This document shows, in pieces, positions 1-8,990 of a stretch of DNA of 64,000 nucleotides (positions are counted from its first letter, which is position 1; every line of letters starts with the position of its first letter). The notes below the pieces were generated by a model. That model saw only the letters and a list, made by a program, of their open reading frames with translations, was not told where the DNA came from and ran no database searches. A program made the position numbers and the translations under genes. The DNA comes from Paragonimus westermani. Lineage: Eukaryota; Platyhelminthes; Trematoda; Plagiorchiida; Troglotrematidae. The DNA lies in NCBI GenBank assembly GCA_008508345.1, contig QNGE01003334.1:1-64000 (forward strand). The letters run 5' to 3'.

Positions 1-1748
1 TCCAAACCTTCTACAAACCGGCTGATGCTCATGTTGCCAGGTCGGACAAAGTGCCTGCGGGTCCTCTGAGCGTTTTCTTAGAACTTCGTTTTTTGCACTT
101 ATTTTCATCTCAATACCTTTTTTTGAACCCTGATATTCGTCTCTTTTCCCACACCTCTGCGCTTCATCATATCATTTCTCTTTTGAATTCTTTACTTTCT
201 CTTTCTCACAATGCACTTTTTTTCATCTTGGCACTGCTTTGTTTATCCCGATAGGGTCGCCAAAATGTAACCTGCAGGCCAGTCGACTCTACTAGTAGAG
301 TGCACTTTGGCAAGAAATGGTTCTTCATACACACAGGAACTAGGCACTGGCAACTGTTACAACCGTGAGGTTGTGAGATAAATGTATACAAAAGGTTATG
401 TTTACTTGTAGTGTTGAAGCGTATATCTCATGTGCTGATTTTTCTGATAAAATGTCCCTACACCACCTGCGTTCTTGATTCACAAAAATACTAACACAAA
501 TAAGAATGACAGGAATGATCCTTCGTTGACACCAGCGTTGAAAGATAAACTGGGGTTAACAATAAACCAACTACACAAAATCTAGTCTACATTTCGACTA
601 TTTCACCGAAATCCATAACGTTTTTCTTCCTTATCTGCCAGTTCAACAGTCGTGTGTCCAAAGGTGGCAGCTGTGGCCACATACGTTACTTACACATACC
701 ACTCCACTTGGTTCACGTGCGGTTCCAATGATTGGTTGGTCCGGAAGAGACTGGCCAAAGCCAGAAACAAAGTGTTAACGTCCCGCATGTGACATGGGTT
801 CACAGGACGCCGACTGTATTCAGTAGTCTGCCATGATTTTTTCCCGTGTTTACCGAGTGGTCTACCATTATTGATCACCAGAGAAGACAGAATGCTTGTG
901 ACATAGATGGCAGCCTTTCATAGCACCTTATAGTGAGTTCAGCTAACCTCTTCCCAACTATTTATTTCGTGTAGTACATCCGATAGGAAATCAGGTGTGT
1001 ACTGAACACGGTACCGTGTGAAATTTTACTTCTTATATAACTCCGGACATAAAACAAATTTTGTCGCTTCTAGCCTTTCGATTTTCTAATGGTATGTACG
1101 AAAACCAGGCACACGACTGGAAATCGATTTTCCTGTGCTGAAATTTCCTGTGACGGGTTCGGTCGGAAGTGGGGCCACAATGCTAGCCTATATTACGGAC
1201 GGACGTAACAAGTTACGGTAATAACAATCGATCTGTTTACACGTCGCACCTGGGTCTGGCCGTCTTGCGCTGGTGCTACCAAGGTGTGATTAAACTGGCG
1301 AATGTAGGCACCAGTATCGGGACCAGTAGCAGTCGGTCTGAGACACACCGTATGTGGAGGCAGAGCAAGCCAGAAAAACTGGATCAACTCAGCCATGTTT
1401 ACAATCATTAGATCAGAGCCCAGAAGGAGAACCTGACCAACGGATACCATCCAGAATTTTTCTCTTTGAACAGTTTGTTCTGTCTTTGTGTCCAAGTTGC
1501 GTAAACTGCTGCGCTTGAAGAGTTAACCCTCACTTACCTTGTTGGCTCGCAGTGAGCACACTGGAATAACCACATGTCGGCTGTAAGCTCCCAAAACTGG
1601 TCTGATGAATGCGTAGAGTGTGGCTTCAATCTCTCGTTGAATAGTCAAGTTTTCGGTTTCTCAAATCGGGAAATGTGGTGAATTGTCGGAGCAACGGAGC
1701 CTCACGATGTATTGTGCGCCAGAGAATGCCAGCTGGTTTTAAATTATG
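1..1748. other. Non-coding stretch, nothing recognised
   Basis: No frame here resembles a known protein. The longest is a 100-codon minus-strand frame at 1193-1495 with no recognisable motif and no sign of being coding. I see no tandem repeat, tRNA-like box or transposon end up to the 4-bp target duplication that precedes the LTR element at 1753. Confidence 0.5.
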
Positions 1749-1752
1749 AGGT
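1749..1752. repeat. Target-site duplication of element A (left copy)
   Basis: AGGT directly precedes the 5' LTR and recurs at 6625-6628 directly after the 3' LTR. Four to five bp is the usual staggered-cut length for gypsy integrases. Confidence 0.85.
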
Positions 1753-2115
1753 TGTAATGAAACAGGAACTGTATCGAACGTTTTGAAATGAGCGCTGTGT
1801 ATTTTTATCCCTGTTTCTTACTTTCACAGATGACGACACCCCCAACCGAAGATGAACAGTCGATGAGAACAACCTCGACCTCATGAACGGGCCTCTTTTG
1901 TTTGATCCGACGTTAGTTGTACACATGTTGCTTCGTTTTTCCATGCTACAATATACGTGCTCGTCACGGCTTGCATTGTTCTGATATTGTGTGGATCGTG
2001 TCGCAGATGGTTTGCAAGTCCTTGCATTTCGGCCACTCATCACTGTACCTTGTCCGTTGTAGCCGTTGAGTGTCTCCGCTAGATACCGTCAATCAACGAT
2101 CGCAAACGTATTACA
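1753..2115 (+). repeat. 5' LTR of element A
   Basis: This 363-bp direct repeat matches 6262-6624 base for base as far as I can read. Ends are TGTAAT and ATTACA, a 6-bp terminal inverted repeat containing the canonical TG...CA. It should hold the promoter and polyadenylation signals. An AT-rich TATA-like run lies at 1948-1956, but I cannot fix the U3/R/U5 borders from sequence alone. Confidence 0.95.
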
Positions 2116-2117
2116 GT

Positions 2118-2135
2118 TGGCGTCGCGGGCAGGAT
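2118..2135 (+). promoter_or_regulatory. Primer-binding site of element A
   Basis: Two bases after the LTR comes TGGCGTCGCGGGCAGGAT, complementary to a tRNA 3' end with CCA, discriminator G, a 7-base acceptor strand and a T-arm end of the ATCCTGC type. That fits a serine or arginine tRNA; I cannot choose between them without the host tRNA set. It overlaps the first two bases of the Gag-Pol start codon at 2134. Confidence 0.75.
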
Positions 2136-5100
2136 GTCGGGCAAAGAAGATCTCAGTCCTCCATGCGTGAAAAGCACATATGCGCAGCCAACGGTTGTGG
2201 AAAATCGTGGAGAGTTCCGGCCATCACTCAAACAACCGCACGTTTTCCATCCGGATGACGACTTCGAAAGTTGGGAGTTCGCCGTTACCATCTACTTGAC
2301 TGGCGTCCCGGAGAACAGCATGGGACCTTACATTTTAAGCTTCCTGAGCGAGGAAGCAGCTAAAATGTTTCGCACGACAGGCGTCCGCCCCACAGCCCCA
2401 GCAGCAGTCATCTGGGAGACGCTACGCCAGTTATTTGAGAAAATTGAACTCCCGGCGGTCTACCGGGAAACGTTCTTCAGCCGCCGTCAAGAGCCGGAGG
2501 AATCGGTCGACCGTTTTCTGAGAGTTCTTCGAGAGCTGGCTTCAAAGGCCTTCAAACACTTGTCCTCCGTCGAGTGCGAACGGAACATCTGCGAACGGTT
2601 CTGCATGGGCCTTCGAAATCGGGAGCTGCGAAACAAGTTTATTCTCAAACCAGCAGAGAGTTTGTCGGTTGCTCTGACAAAGGCGAGGGGTTGTGAGGCC
2701 CTCGAACAGTTAGACGAGAAGCGAGCTGCAAAGGATTCAATTTGCTTGGCTTTCCGCCAGCACTCCCTCACTCCAGAGCCGTTGCCCCGACGAAACCAAC
2801 TAGCCGTCCCTGTGGGTGGGGAGTGCTGGTATTGCAAGCGGTTCGGCAGACGCGCACAGCACTGTGGTCACAACCCACCGATTGGTTCGCGATCCCCAAA
2901 GGGTGAGTCCCTGACTTTGCATGAAGCACTATCTTCCGTTATCTCACCAAAATGTGTTTATATGAAACCCTTATCCGTAAGGGGTAGAATTAATAAGGAG
3001 CCGATTCTATTTTTGGTCGATACTGGAGCCTCGTGCTCCTTGATACACTCGCGACTAGCAGCCAGACTAACGAAGCACCGGACTGCTCCAGCAAATCCGG
3101 TGCGCTTGCTTGCCGCGAACGGTACTGAAATGCAGGTGGCATCGTTTCTATCCGCTAGTGTGCAACTCGGGTCATTTAGTGGAGAGCACCAATTCCTGGC
3201 ATGCCCTCATTTACAATGGAAAGCTATTCTAGGAATGGATTTCCTGGGCCACTTCGGAGGCGTGCTCAATTTAAAGGACAGTCAAATGACCATTGGGTCT
3301 TGCCTAGTCGATCTAGAGAAAGGTCGACCGGCAGATGCTTGCTCGGCCGTTGATTCGAAAGCGGAAGTACCCTTTGTAAGTGAAGTACTGAACCATCTCA
3401 AGTCAGACGAAAGCCTATTACCGATGAAAACGCAGCTAATTCACTTGTTGTCCGAATTCAAGGATGTTTTCGCGCTGGGTAATGACGCACCCGGCCGCAC
3501 CAACTGGGTTCAGCATGAGATCGACACGTCAGACCATCGGCCAATAAGACATGCTCCACGGAGGCTCCCAGTGCATTACGAACAGCATTTAGATACGATG
3601 ATCACAGATATGCTCGAGAAACGCATTATCCGCCCGTCTGTCTCACCGTGGTCATCACCAATTGTTTTGGTAAGAAAGAAAAATGGAACCCTGAGGCTGT
3701 GTGTAGACTACCGTAAACTAAATGAGATTACGGCTAGGGACTCGTTCCCCATACCACGTATTGACGCTACTCTAGACGCCCTCCATGGTGCGCAATGGTT
3801 TTCGGCGCTAGATTTAGCCTCGGGTTACTGGCAAGTGGAGGTAAGACCTTCAGATCGAGGAAAGACCGCGTTTGTAGTACCGTCAGGCCTCTACGAGTTC
3901 GAAACAATGCCTTTCGGTCTGGCAAATGCACCAGCAACGTTCCAACGTCTAATGCAAAAGGCATTACAAGGGCTAGTACCTAGCCAGTGCCTGATTTACC
4001 TGGACGATATTATAGTGTATGGTCGAACCGTGGCTGAGCACAATAATAATCTCCGGGATGTACTGGAACGGCTGCGGTCGACTGGTTTGAAATTAAAAGG
4101 CTCGAAGTGCCATTTTCTACAACGTGAGGTCACTTTCCTAGGCCATGTTATAGCCGCTGATGGCATTAAAACTGACCCGGCTAAAAGCGAACAAATTAAA
4201 AATTGGCCACGACCGCAAACAGTGGAAAACGTTCGTAGCTTTCTTGGGCTCGCGTCATATTATAGGAAGTTCATACAGGGATTTGCGGAAATTGCAACAC
4301 CCTTACACCGTTTAACTGAAAAAGGTCGCCCATTCACATGGTCTGATGAGTGCAGTGCGTCGTTCGAAACACTGAAAGATAAATTGACGACGCCACCAAT
4401 ACTAGCATTCCCGGACGTTTCCGACGAAGCGGGAAAATTTGTGCTGGATACCGATGCTAGCAATGTATCCATTGGAGCGGTGCTGTCCCAAGAAACACCA
4501 GAAGGGGAAGTCGTGATTGCTTACGCCAGTCGTTGTCTGGACAAATGTGAAAGAAATTATAGCACTACACGTCGAGAGCTACTGGCCTTAATCCATTTTC
4601 TGAGACACTTCCGACCGTACCTGCTGGGCAAACCTTTTAAAGTACGTACAGATCACCAGTCACTGCAGTGGCTTCGAAATTTCCGCGACCCGGAAGGTCA
4701 AGTCGCACGCTGGCAAGAACGATTACAGGAGTATGATTTCGTTTGCGAGTACCGTCGTGGGTTACGACATGGAAATGCCGATGCCCTGTCGAGAGTCACT
4801 GTTCCCAGTGAGGTGAACACGACTCTGCTATATGACGCTGACACAGTGTGGGCCGAAGACCAGTTGAGTGATTCATATATCGCGAATATTTACAAGCGTC
4901 AGGCCGATGGGTCGTCTAAGCCGTCAGCCATAGAGATGCGGCAAAAACCATTCGATGAACGAGCATTATGGGGTCATTGGAAAGATTTGAGACTGATCGA
5001 TGGGGTCTTATATCGTATGGACCAGTCTGGTCCCAAGCTCATCACTCCGAAGTTGAAAGTGGCAGCGGTGCTGCAGAAGATACACACCGAATTGGGTCAC

Positions 5101-6300
5101 GCGGGTCAGTTGAAAACAGAAGCTGCTATCCGCCAGCGTTATTGGTGGCCAGGGATCCATGCCGACGTGGTAACGCAGTGCTCGTCTTGTGAAACGTGTT
5201 CTGCTATTAAAAACCACACACCAGGTCCTCGAGCCCCACTAGAACCGGTGGTAACCGAGCACCCCGGACAACGCGTAGGCGTAGATATTATGGGTCCTTT
5301 GCCGGTAACCAGGAGGGGGAACCGTTACATTTTGGTTCTGGTGGACTACTTCACGAAGTGGTCTGAGGCAGTTCCTATCGAGCGACAAGATGCCTGCACT
5401 GTGGCTGCTGCAATTATCAACGAATGGATCGCTCGATATGGGGCACCCACTATGCTTCATTCAGACCAAGGCGCAGCGTTCGAAAGTCAATTGCTTAAGG
5501 AAACGTGCCACCTGCTAGGGATTAAGAAAACACGTACTACCCCTTATCATCCACAAGGGAATGGATTGGTGGAACGAACTAATCGGACGATTAAGGCGTT
5601 ACTTCAGTCATTTCTCGAGCGACATCAAGCGGATAGATGGGACGAGCTGTTACCCCGTTGTATGTTGGCCTATCGGGCATCCATTCACACAACGACTCGT
5701 TATACCCCAGCTTACTTAACGTTCGGCCGCGAACTTAGACTCCCATTGGAACTCTTATCTCCTATCCCACCGCTAGAAGCCCTGTCACTGCCTGATTATG
5801 TGAGGAATCTTCGCGAAAACCTAAGGACAGCATTTACCATGGCTCAAGGCCATATGAAGGATGCTCAACGCCGCCAAAAGGAACAGTACGATCAACACAT
5901 TAGTGGCCCAGTGTATTCAGTTGGCTGTCGTGTATGGTTGCATCGCCCAAAAGCAGGCGTCGGCGAGCCGGCGAAGCTTCATCGCCAGTGGCAGGGACCG
6001 TACGAAGTTGTTTTTGTGCGCTCGCCAACAGTTTATGTCATTCGAGACCCTCAATCTGCCTCGTCCGATGTGTTGACTGTACATTATAACCAACTCAAAC
6101 CAGCCTCTCCCACTAGCCATTGTGAACCTTATGACATAATTGTGCCTCCTGGATGTATCCCAATCGTCGAACAAACAGTGGAAATCCCACCGGAAGGGGG
6201 GTTAGCCAGTGCACTGACGAATGAAAGCACTGAGGACAGTGCCCCTGCGGAGAGGGGGCAGTGTAATGAAACAGGAACTGTATCGAACGTTTTGAAATGA
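2134..6300 (+). CDS. gag-pol: Gag-Pol polyprotein of gypsy element A, intact
   Basis: This 1388-residue polyprotein supplies capsid and the enzymes for reverse transcription and integration. Order: capsid-like region (~30-220); zinc knuckle C231-x2-C234-x8-H243-C244 with H246 beside it, not the standard CCHC spacing; aspartic protease with DTGAS at 296-300 and ILGMD at 365-369; reverse transcriptase with LDLASGY (D560) and YLDD at 622-625; RNase H with D774, E815 and D840; integrase with H984, H989, C1019, C1022 and catalytic D1051, D1111, E1147 (D-x35-E); and a GPY motif at 1288-1290. There is no stop or frameshift between Gag and Pol. The ATG at 2134 overlaps the primer site and is the first in frame after the LTR. 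The stop lies 39 bases inside the 3' LTR. I see no chromodomain. Every catalytic residue is present. Confidence 0.95.
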   Translation: MSGKEDLSPPCVKSTYAQPTVVENRGEFRPSLKQPHVFHPDDDFESWEFAVTIYLTGVPENSMGPYILSFLSEEAAKMFRTTGVRPTAPAAVIWETLRQLFEKIELPAVYRETFFSRRQEPEESVDRFLRVLRELASKAFKHLSSVECERNICERFCMGLRNRELRNKFILKPAESLSVALTKARGCEALEQLDEKRAAKDSICLAFRQHSLTPEPLPRRNQLAVPVGGECWYCKRFGRRAQHCGHNPPIGSRSPKGESLTLHEALSSVISPKCVYMKPLSVRGRINKEPILFLVDTGASCSLIHSRLAARLTKHRTAPANPVRLLAANGTEMQVASFLSASVQLGSFSGEHQFLACPHLQWKAILGMDFLGHFGGVLNLKDSQMTIGSCLVDLEKGRPADACSAVDSKAEVPFVSEVLNHLKSDESLLPMKTQLIHLLSEFKDVFALGNDAPGRTNWVQHEIDTSDHRPIRHAPRRLPVHYEQHLDTMITDMLEKRIIRPSVSPWSSPIVLVRKKNGTLRLCVDYRKLNEITARDSFPIPRIDATLDALHGAQWFSALDLASGYWQVEVRPSDRGKTAFVVPSGLYEFETMPFGLANAPATFQRLMQKALQGLVPSQCLIYLDDIIVYGRTVAEHNNNLRDVLERLRSTGLKLKGSKCHFLQREVTFLGHVIAADGIKTDPAKSEQIKNWPRPQTVENVRSFLGLASYYRKFIQGFAEIATPLHRLTEKGRPFTWSDECSASFETLKDKLTTPPILAFPDVSDEAGKFVLDTDASNVSIGAVLSQETPEGEVVIAYASRCLDKCERNYSTTRRELLALIHFLRHFRPYLLGKPFKVRTDHQSLQWLRNFRDPEGQVARWQERLQEYDFVCEYRRGLRHGNADALSRVTVPSEVNTTLLYDADTVWAEDQLSDSYIANIYKRQADGSSKPSAIEMRQKPFDERALWGHWKDLRLIDGVLYRMDQSGPKLITPKLKVAAVLQKIHTELGHAGQLKTEAAIRQRYWWPGIHADVVTQCSSCETCSAIKNHTPGPRAPLEPVVTEHPGQRVGVDIMGPLPVTRRGNRYILVLVDYFTKWSEAVPIERQDACTVAAAIINEWIARYGAPTMLHSDQGAAFESQLLKETCHLLGIKKTRTTPYHPQGNGLVERTNRTIKALLQSFLERHQADRWDELLPRCMLAYRASIHTTTRYTPAYLTFGRELRLPLELLSPIPPLEALSLPDYVRNLRENLRTAFTMAQGHMKDAQRRQKEQYDQHISGPVYSVGCRVWLHRPKAGVGEPAKLHRQWQGPYEVVFVRSPTVYVIRDPQSASSDVLTVHYNQLKPASPTSHCEPYDIIVPPGCIPIVEQTVEIPPEGGLASALTNESTEDSAPAERGQCNETGTVSNVLK
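6246..6261 (+). promoter_or_regulatory. Polypurine tract of element A
   Basis: A run of mostly purines (GCGGAGAGGGGGCAG) ends directly at the 3' LTR, the usual place for the RNase H-resistant primer of plus-strand DNA. It lies inside the Gag-Pol reading frame. Confidence 0.8.
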
Positions 6301-6624
6301 GCGCTGTGTATTTTTATCCCTGTTTCTTACTTTCACAGATGACGACACCCCCAACCGAAGATGAACAGTCGATGAGAACAACCTCGACCTCATGAACGGG
6401 CCTCTTTTGTTTGATCCGACGTTAGTTGTACACATGTTGCTTCGTTTTTCCATGCTACAATATACGTGCTCGTCACGGCTTGCATTGTTCTGATATTGTG
6501 TGGATCGTGTCGCAGATGGTTTGCAAGTCCTTGCATTTCGGCCACTCATCACTGTACCTTGTCCGTTGTAGCCGTTGAGTGTCTCCGCTAGATACCGTCA
6601 ATCAACGATCGCAAACGTATTACA
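6262..6624 (+). repeat. 3' LTR of element A
   Basis: A 363-bp copy of the 5' LTR. Its first 39 bases encode the C-terminal 12 residues and stop codon of Gag-Pol. The AGGT target duplication follows at 6625-6628. Confidence 0.95.
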
Positions 6625-6628
6625 AGGT

Positions 6629-7410
6629 AAGCTCTATCGGAAAAGCGGCTGAGTGCAGTATGGTGGTCTTTCTAGGTGCTAGGTCACCATCGTTTTTAAA
6701 GCTGGCTGTTCTCTACCTTAATGATCTAACTTGAACAATGATTGGTGGACCGAACAAAGAAGTACATCCAATGAAAATTAGTGTCATTGTCCAAGGGATA
6801 TTTCTGGCAAGAGGCCGAATCGTTTGGATTGATAGAGAGATGAATACGGTCGAGTGTGGTGGCAATCTGAACTTTATGACTGAACTTTCTGTTGTTGTTT
6901 TTTAGCTGTCCCGATTGCTCCACGGTTTACGTACCGTGAATGCTCGAGTGACGTACAGTTTTAGGAACACCATATGTAGGTCTCACAGTCGTGGATGGGA
7001 CTTCACTTTCTGGAGACTAGTCGTTTAGTTCTGTCTGCCTGGTAAATGGATGGTCACTGACTACGAAGTCCAATATCGGTTATCCCATGTCGTATTATCA
7101 CTGGGTAGTAATCAGGGTCTGCAGTATGCGAATGATACTTATTGGAATGCAGAAATAGGCCGCTCAGTTGCTGGAGTCTACATTTCGACGACAGAAAATT
7201 GACGACAGTCAACGTGAATTCTTCGGAAAAGTCTTGTTATTGTGATATAAGAATTATCGCGGCCACATTCTCACTGTTGCAGGTGTCCAATGTACTTCCA
7301 TTCACTCACTCGTTTATACTCCTTCCTCTCACTAGCTGTTGCCAGTCTGGCTATACCGGTTCAATGGGCCTGTTTTCTGATTGGCTCATTGTCAGACTGG
7401 TCATATTTAC
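6629..7410. other. Non-coding stretch, nothing recognised
   Basis: Only short frames without motifs occur between the LTR element and the inverted-repeat element. I see no repeat or RNA gene here. Confidence 0.5.
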
Positions 7411-7791
7411 GGTTGTTTCAAGTTGAACATCACCTACACTTGACCGCAGTCTTCGCATTCAAACATCGATTGGGTTGAATGGAGCGATCAAGTTGAATCT
7501 CATTTCGAAATGGTTGAGCAAGGTGAACTCTATTCGCACAGGGTTGTGGTTGAACGTTTGGAAATGACCATTCAAACATGTCTGTTGTGAGGTTATCAGC
7601 ATCGTGACTAATCTCATAAGCACAAGGACCGGAGTGCGAGCTCCATTCTGGATGAGAAGGTGCACCACCGATGAGCTCAACTAAGAGTGAAACTTGAGTC
7701 TAGTGTCTCTTTCGAAGTGGGCTAGCTAAAAGACTTATTTAAGCGCAAGGAGTGTGGGCCGGTGTAGGTGGCGTTTAACTTGAAATAGTCC
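7411..7791. mobile_element. MITE-like inverted-repeat element, copy 1
   Basis: The first 35 bases (7411-7445) and the last 35 (7757-7791) are inverted copies with roughly four of five positions matching, around the shared core TTTCAAGTT(G/A)AAC. Similarity continues inwards, so each arm is long. The inverted right arm aligns with the left arm of a second copy at 25961-26389, including landmarks TTTCGAAA and CGAGTTTCACTC. There is no coding frame. Size, inverted ends and dispersed copies suggest a non-autonomous DNA transposon or foldback element. I could not find a convincing target duplication. Confidence 0.65.
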
Positions 7792-8640
7792 AAATTCCTG
7801 AACTTTTGTTAAAACCGTTAAAATTGACATGACAATCGTCTTGATCCCGCGCTGACTGACACTAATCAGTGTACGCTGTCACACGTTTGGTCGGACCATA
7901 AAAGAAATTGGGGATTTTTAGACAGTACATATATGTGGCCTTCTCGTTCAAACGTTGTTGCTATGTTTAATCACTATCTTCAAAAGTAGCCCCTTATGAG
8001 TAGTCACACTTCCACTTCTAGTGCTTCCGATTCAAACACCTTATCCGTAAGCCAACCTGGACATCCTATAATGGGTCTTTGGAAGGTAGTCGCTGTTGAC
8101 AGCTTCTCACTCTTTAAGAACCCACCCCCATTAAATTCTGTCACTGAAGTGATCTGTGGTGTGACCCCTCTCGAGTTTACAGGACACTGCAAATGCTAAA
8201 AGGTGTGCCTCTCGTTTGAAACTAATGACACGACAATAGCGTGCAAGATGTTGGAAGGTGTATAATGTATCAGTTGATAAGGCGTTTGATCATCAGTTTT
8301 GTAAAATGTCGGTGAGCGGAGTCAACATTTCCTAACTGAACTGTACCTTGCCGAAAAAAGTGAAACCGGTATTCAGTTTTGTCTTCCGTATACCAGAGTA
8401 CTTTTTAATGCTGCAAGAAGTCTGATCATTTACATTCAAGCATAGTTCTTCCATTTGAAAACGACCATGCTTTTAATGACGGTACCGTCAGTATAAGGAG
8501 CATGGCATCCAGAGACCACCTCAAACGTTATAACAACTGATTTATTGACATATAACTCCACACCACCGTTGTTGAGACAGCCGTTTCATGATAAAGTCAG
8601 CTATTCTTCGAGCCGTTCGAATGCCGATGCATTCTGTCAG
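7792..8640. other. Non-coding stretch, nothing recognised
   Basis: Short frames at 7996-8199 (both strands) carry no motif and are probably chance. No repeat was recognised until the tandem array that starts near 8641. Confidence 0.45.
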
Positions 8641-8990
8641 GGCGTTTTCCGCCTGCTATCCCTCGTCCGTTAAGTCGATCTCGTTGGGTGATGGCTCTTC
8701 CGGTCGCCCGTGCTGCCTGAAGTCTATCCACTATGGCCTCTGGTTGTATTCTACAATCACATCGAGATATTGCTCAAGATACTGGACTAATCGTGCTCTT
8801 GACCTGGCTGTCCATCCCATTTTGCCTGCTGTGTCTTGTCCGTTGGTCCGATCCACTTGAGCGGTAGCTTATCCGGTCGCCCATGCTATTCCCAGCCCGC
8901 TCGCTGCGGGCTTTTAGATGTACCTAGCCGCCTCGTCGATGTATTCCGCCAAGAATTGGAGCACCCGCATCTCCGGCTTTATAATCCACC
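8641..8990. repeat. Diverged ~174-bp tandem repeat, about two units
   Basis: Matching landmarks recur 173-174 bases apart: GCCTGCT at 8651 and 8824, a GTCCGTT block at 8665 and 8838, CCGGTCGCCC at 8700 and 8873, and a TCGA-led block ending in a TGG at 8762 and 8936. On the minus strand both units translate to a related helical-looking stretch (FLAEYIDEAARYI versus YLEQYLDVIVEYN), interrupted by stops. This may be an old duplicated exon or the remains of a repeat-protein gene; I cannot name a family. A possible third, weaker unit lies upstream near 8588. Confidence 0.5.

Larger units (their letters stand above)
1753..6624 (+). mobile_element. Complete Ty3/gypsy LTR retrotransposon (element A), CsRn1-like
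   Basis: A 4872-bp element has every expected part in order: 5' LTR 1753-2115, primer-binding site from 2118, one Gag-Pol frame 2134-6300, purine tract up to 6261, and 3' LTR 6262-6624. Both LTRs are 363 bp and I found no difference on reading them side by side. They start TGTAA and end TTACA, and the insertion is flanked by the direct repeat AGGT at 1749-1752 and 6625-6628. Domain order (Gag, protease, RT, RNase H, integrase) places it in Ty3/gypsy. Assignment to the CsRn1 group rests on the fused Gag-Pol and atypical Gag zinc knuckle, and is less certain. Identical LTRs imply recent insertion, because LTRs are identical when an element integrates. Confidence 0.96.

Noticed and set aside
1193..1495. 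100-codon minus-strand frame
   Set aside because: No motif, no homologous pattern and no supporting context; length is expected by chance.
1744..2043. 99-codon minus frame in the 5' LTR and its longer version at 6202-6552
   Set aside because: Antisense reading of the LTRs of element A; the repetition is explained by LTR identity.
4340..4372. CTGATGA...GAAAC pattern resembling a hammerhead core within element A
   Set aside because: It lies in the conserved RT/RNase H coding region and no stem II pairing is visible; chance match.
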